Shown here in pieces: positions 60,951 to 64,000 of a stretch of DNA of 64,000 nt. The DNA is taken from positions 1-64,000 of the forward strand of contig DXMV01000021.1 in the NCBI GenBank assembly GCA_019414055.1. Direction: 5' to 3'. This stretch comes from Collinsella sp. Lineage in GTDB: Bacteria > Actinomycetota > Coriobacteriia > Coriobacteriales > Coriobacteriaceae. The notes beneath the pieces are model-generated. The model saw only the letters and a list, made by a program, of their open reading frames with translations, did not search any database and was not told where the DNA came from. Within the stretch, counting starts at the first letter, position 1, and each line of letters begins with the position of its first letter. The position numbers were made by a program, and so were the translations under genes.

Positions 60951-61982
60951 CTACTCAGACTGCCCGCTCTTCTTGGCATGTTTGGACGGAGCGCTCAGAA
61001 AACGGCCCGTCAAATAGTTCGCCGGGCCAGAGATATCGATCCCCAGCAGCACGTGTCCTAGCCATAGGAACGCCACGAGCACCAGTAGAGGAATCACACA
61101 CGAGGTCACGATCATCACGATGACGCCTTCGATGAGGTCGGTCACCTGTTGCACAATCTCATCGGTCATCTGCTTGGCACCGCTGGTTACCGACGTAACC
61201 AGGCTCGAGGCCCCGTCAGTCAACTGCTCGAGCACGTTTTTGGACTCCGTGGACTCGGCCTTTTTCTTGTTCGATTTTGAGCTGGTCTCGCCTGACTTGT
61301 CCGTGGTATCGGTCTTTTCCGCAGCGTCCGCTGCCTTTTGCTCAGCTTGCTCAATACTTACGCGATACGTTTCATCGACCTTTTGCGATACCCATACGCT
61401 CGCGGGCACAAGCGCCATGCCGATCACGGCAACCACCAGCACGCGCGTCGCCACACGGCGCAGGACAGCGCTCGTGCTCCAGCGCCCATGAACGCCAAGC
61501 GACACCGCAAAGAGCACCAACGCAAACGGGATTAAGATGCCCAAGCCAACCGACCACAAAATCGTGAGCAAATATTTCTCGAGGTAGAGCACGGCGAGCA
61601 CGATGCCCAGGTTACCCGAAAGCTGCGCGAGCTGCTCGGCGACCGGCGTTCCCGTATCACCAGGCAGCGCGGTAATGCCCGCAGACAGCGCCACGCACGA
61701 GGTCGTGAGCGCCAGTACGTTACCTTTCTTTTGATCGATGACCTCGATGGTGGAGTCCCAAGTCTTGGTATCGGCAAAATGCGGGCGCGCGACAAAGCCC
61801 GAAAGGAGCGCCAGCACCACGAGCGCGATAATCAAGCCGATCTGTAGCTTTTTGTTTGCGCACACGACATCGGACAAGCTGGGCTGCAGCTCGGTTACCG
61901 TCGTGTGCTCGGTTATCTGGACAGGACGCCCATGAGCCATCTCGTGCGCGTCTCTTTTTTGTATTGACCCGTTATCCGGCAT
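60951..61982 (-). CDS. Membrane protein of unknown function
   Basis: This 343-residue protein has a cytoplasmic N terminus and a membrane segment near 47-65. Two or three segments follow between about 120 and 205 (LGILIPFALVLFAVSLGV is one), then a hydrophilic, Lys/Ser/Glu-rich stretch (about 215-255) that looks disordered. A final hydrophobic stretch lies near 280-310 (VIVMIVTSCVIPLLVLVAFL), before a basic tail. I recognise no family. GAGGAGGTATCCAA precedes ATG 61982. It is a single gene between the lac operon and the PTS IIA gene, with its own terminator. Confidence 0.8.
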   Translation of the reverse strand: MPDNGSIQKRDAHEMAHGRPVQITEHTTVTELQPSLSDVVCANKKLQIGLIIALVVLALLSGFVARPHFADTKTWDSTIEVIDQKKGNVLALTTSCVALSAGITALPGDTGTPVAEQLAQLSGNLGIVLAVLYLEKYLLTILWSVGLGILIPFALVLFAVSLGVHGRWSTSAVLRRVATRVLVVAVIGMALVPASVWVSQKVDETYRVSIEQAEQKAADAAEKTDTTDKSGETSSKSNKKKAESTESKNVLEQLTDGASSLVTSVTSGAKQMTDEIVQQVTDLIEGVIVMIVTSCVIPLLVLVAFLWLGHVLLGIDISGPANYLTGRFLSAPSKHAKKSGQSE

Positions 61983-62071
61983 TTGGATACCTCCTCAGTC
62001 CGGCGTTTAATGCGAAAGGAAGTATACCCACCGAGCAAAAATCGAACGGGAGGACCAACGGAGCGCAACAA

Positions 62072-62089
62072 GACTGTCCCCAATGACTA
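62072..62089. repeat. Fragment of the GTCCCC repeat
   Basis: GACTGTCCCCAATGACTA matches one arm of the hairpin repeats at 18075, 34249 and 57141, without its partner arm. It lies next to the family B palindrome. Confidence 0.45.
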
Positions 62090-62099
62090 TTTCGGGATG

Positions 62100-62166
62100 A
62101 GTTGCGGTGGAATAGGGATTGTTTTGCGCCCGCCGGCCCCTATTCAGTCCCTATTTCACCGCAACC
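62100..62166. repeat. Long palindrome, family B, copy 2
   Basis: GTTGCGGTGGAATAGGGA pairs with TCCCTATTTCACCGCAAC around a GC-rich centre. The ends are the same as in 17971-18037 while the inner stem differs but stays paired. It lies downstream of the PTS IIA terminator. Confidence 0.65.
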
Positions 62167-62185
62167 AAGACAGATGGGATACAGA

Positions 62186-62222
62186 AAAAGCCCTGCCGCA
62201 GGTAGCGGCAGGGCTTTTGGAA
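62186..62222 (-). terminator. Intrinsic terminator of the PTS IIA gene
   Basis: On the minus strand AAAAGCCCTGCCGCTACC continues into a perfect complementary arm GCGGCAGGGCTTTTT, giving a hairpin with T-run about 25 bases after the stop codon. Confidence 0.9.
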
Positions 62223-62244
62223 GGGGACGAGTTGTGCAGGCTCG

Positions 62245-62583
62245 TTAGGCGAGCTTAGCCTCGAGTGCGGCGATGCGCTTATAGGCATCGATGGTAAAGC
62301 GGGTCTGCTTCTCCAGGATCATGGTGGTCATGAGAGTATCCTGAGCATGGGCCATGATGAAGGTCATCTCCATCTCGCCGCCGCCGGCCTCCTGCGAAAG
62401 CAGCTTGGTCTGCGTGTCGTGGGCACCGATGAGCGCATCGCTGGCATCCTTGTGCAGCTGCTCGGCCTTCTCAAAATCACCCTCGCGAGCAGCATCGAGC
62501 GCTGCAAGCAGATCGGTCTGGGCGTCGCCCGCGTATGCGACAATCTCGAATCCAACCATCGAGATTTCTTCTTTGGTTGCCAT
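62245..62583 (-). CDS. PTS IIA component, lactose/cellobiose family
   Basis: This 112-residue helical IIA protein has the phosphorylated histidine in FIMAHAQDTLMT (about residue 78), and EISMVGFEIVAYAGDAQTDL at the start matches LacF/ChbA. AAAGGAACGCAAT lies upstream of ATG. It stands alone between a membrane protein gene and a LacI regulator; no IIB or IIC is adjacent. An AACGGT-type site and GAACA motifs upstream link it to the lacA operon. Confidence 0.92.
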   Translation of the reverse strand: MATKEEISMVGFEIVAYAGDAQTDLLAALDAAREGDFEKAEQLHKDASDALIGAHDTQTKLLSQEAGGGEMEMTFIMAHAQDTLMTTMILEKQTRFTIDAYKRIAALEAKLA

Positions 62584-62710
62584 ATTGCGTTCCTTTCACA
62601 TATGAACCAATGGAGAGCATCGCGTCCGGGCATACGCGCTGCGTTGTGTATGACAGAGACAGTAACATTCAAACAAAAAAGAACAGCGCAAAACGTAATT
62701 TCGAGCTATG

Positions 62711-62768
62711 AACGGTCGTTTTTCGCCCGTGAACGGTTTTTAAACCAATCCGAACATTCTTGAACACA
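62711..62768. promoter_or_regulatory. AACGGT direct repeats and GAACA motifs ahead of PTS IIA
   Basis: AACGGTCG (62711) and CCGTGAACGGT, with its AACGGT at 62732, are 21 bp apart, and CGAACATTCTTGAACACA follows at 62751. Both motif types also occur ahead of lacA, which suggests shared control of IIA and the lac operon. Confidence 0.55.
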
Positions 62769-62797
62769 ATTAGCGGAAACCCAAACGGGACCGCACC

Positions 62798-63802
62798 CTA
62801 GCGTACATCGCGCACCGTATCGCCCTTGACGAGCACGCCCGGAAACAGCATGTGCTCCACGCCAGACTCAACGCCCTCGGCGCCGGCAATCTTGTCGACC
62901 GCCCACATGCCGACGCGCTTGTTGTCAAAGCGCACCGTAGTCAGGCGACGATCGGGCACGATATCGCCCAAACTATCGTCAACACCCACCACGCTCACGT
63001 CCTGGGGCACGCGCTTCCCGCGCGACTCGAGCCCGCGAATGCAGCCGTAGGCCATGGCATCGTTGGAAGCATAAATGGCTGTGCAGTTCGGATCGTCCGC
63101 AAGCACCTGGCCGGCGGCATATCCGCTCTGTGCCGTCCAATCGCCACGGACGAGTCGCGGCGGCTCAACACCATGCGCGCGCAATGTCTCACGCCAGCCC
63201 TCCTCGCGTTGCATGCCCGAAAGCGAGCGCTCGGGGCACGAGATAAAGTGCACGGTCTTGTGCCCCTGCCCCAGCAAGTACTCGACAACCTGGCGCGAGC
63301 AATCGAACTGATCGTTATCAACCGTCGAGCACAGCGGGTGCTCCAGCATGGTAACGAGCACCGTCTGCATACCGGGCAGCGGCTCAAAGGTGCCAAAGTC
63401 CGCCGGCATGCGATTCATGATCACGACCATGCCATCCACCGGCAGTGCGCTCATGCGCGACGATGCGCTCTCGAGGGTATACGGATGCCCATCTACTTTC
63501 GTGAGGGTAATGGCGTATCCGTGCTTATCGGCGGCGGCAGCAAAGCCCTCCATACGGTCGAGGTTGCCTGTACCGGTAATGTTGAACATGGCGACGCCGA
63601 CGGTCTTAAACTTGCCACGGCGCAGCGATCGACCGGCAAAATTGGGGCGATACCCCAGCTCGCGCATGGCGGCACGCACGCGCTCCTTGGTCTCGGGGCG
63701 CACGCTGGGTGAATCGTGCACCGTACGCGAGACTGTCTGCTCCGAGACGCCCGCGAGACGCGCCACGTCCTTAACGGAAACCGATTTTTTAACAGCGGCC
63801 AT
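62798..63802 (-). CDS. LacI-family transcriptional regulator
   Basis: This 334-residue repressor has the helix-turn-helix SVKDVARLAGVSEQTVSRTV then HDSPSVRPETKERVR, and a sugar-binding domain (VGVAMFNITGTGNLDRMEGF at its start). It resembles the GalR-like protein at 51687 throughout, for example in the SALPVDGMVVIMNRMPADFG versus AALPVDGIIIGMSRMAPDFE segments. ATG 63802 follows GGAAAGATCGACC. It ends about 215 bases before the IIA start in the same direction. ATGTTAACGTTGCCAT at 63962 resembles the gal operator and may be its own site. A role over lactose genes is plausible but not proven. Confidence 0.87.
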   Translation of the reverse strand: MAAVKKSVSVKDVARLAGVSEQTVSRTVHDSPSVRPETKERVRAAMRELGYRPNFAGRSLRRGKFKTVGVAMFNITGTGNLDRMEGFAAAADKHGYAITLTKVDGHPYTLESASSRMSALPVDGMVVIMNRMPADFGTFEPLPGMQTVLVTMLEHPLCSTVDNDQFDCSRQVVEYLLGQGHKTVHFISCPERSLSGMQREEGWRETLRAHGVEPPRLVRGDWTAQSGYAAGQVLADDPNCTAIYASNDAMAYGCIRGLESRGKRVPQDVSVVGVDDSLGDIVPDRRLTTVRFDNKRVGMWAVDKIAGAEGVESGVEHMLFPGVLVKGDTVRDVR

Positions 63803-63913
63803 TGGTCGATCTTTCCGTGTCAACGATGCCATTGACGGCATCCTGCGCAGTCATATTAAACGCCTTCAAGTATATCTAACGCCGCCTCTGCAATACGCTT
63901 ACCACCCAAAACC

Positions 63914-63977
63914 TACCGTTCACCGACATTTCTGCTTCCCCGAACGGCTTTTGTCGCCCAAATGTTAACGTTGCCAT
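63914..63977. promoter_or_regulatory. Candidate operators ahead of the LacI-family gene
   Basis: TACCGTTCACCG (63914) and, 21-30 bases further, CGAACGG in inverted sense lie near ATGTTAACGTTGCCAT (63962-63977). The first resembles the AACGGT-type site and the second the gal operator, with weaker right half. Confidence 0.4.
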
Positions 63978-64000
63978 TGTGCAAACACAGAGCCACCGGG

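Overview
The window looks like a chromosomal segment of a Gram-positive gut anaerobe of the class Coriobacteriia, most likely genus Collinsella. This is inferred from the high GC content, the fermentative gene set (pyruvate formate-lyase, PTS sugars, tagatose-6-phosphate genes), the Tat-type sugar-binding lipoprotein and the regulator types. No rRNA or tRNA gene is present to confirm it, and no CRISPR array, integrase or transposase was seen.

Layout. 0-6 kb: an FtsX-type ABC exporter, a fluoride exporter (CLC-F) behind a fluoride riboswitch, and an O6-alkylguanine repair protein. 6-12 kb: the aspartate-to-threonine genes asd, lysC, thrC and thrB without hom. 12.2-15.2 kb: an AT-richer accessory patch with an XRE regulator, a Cys-rich membrane protein and a DUF3990/HTH pair resembling a toxin-antitoxin module with a double palindromic operator. 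15-20 kb: engB, mtnN, a class A beta-lactamase-fold protein, pflA and degV. 20-26 kb: a sucrose/fructan locus (two GH32 enzymes, PTS IIBC, LacI regulator). 26-28.6 kb: a pyruvate formate-lyase that is naturally split in two genes. 29-34 kb: MarR regulator plus heterodimeric ABC exporter. 34.5-40 kb: DAHP synthase, a BceAB-type transporter and a NUDIX-Vsr repair fusion. 40-45 kb: AraC regulator, HAD phosphatase, class II aldolase, DeoR regulator, orphan PTS IIB. 45-57 kb: a galactose regulon (mglBAC, GalR, galM, galK, galT) tied together by five copies of one operator. 57-64 kb: tagatose-6-phosphate genes (lacA, lacB, lacX, lacC), a PTS IIA and a second LacI regulator.

The most unusual content is between the genes. 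At least five families of dispersed, long, mostly palindromic elements recur. Two of them (a three-copy element around 34.4, 57.3 and 59.5 kb and a five-to-six-copy element around 6.6, 11.0, 12.1, 26.1 and 42.5 kb) keep short sequence motifs in internal loops while their stems change on both sides. The copies lie mostly just after stop codons and in the same orientation relative to the upstream gene. This is the pattern expected of conserved structured 3'-end RNAs, and I regard these families as the best candidates for something undescribed. Other notable points are the split pyruvate formate-lyase, the NUDIX-Vsr fusion, the DUF3990/HTH module, an MglC permease with a 215-residue cytoplasmic extension, and MITE-like elements.
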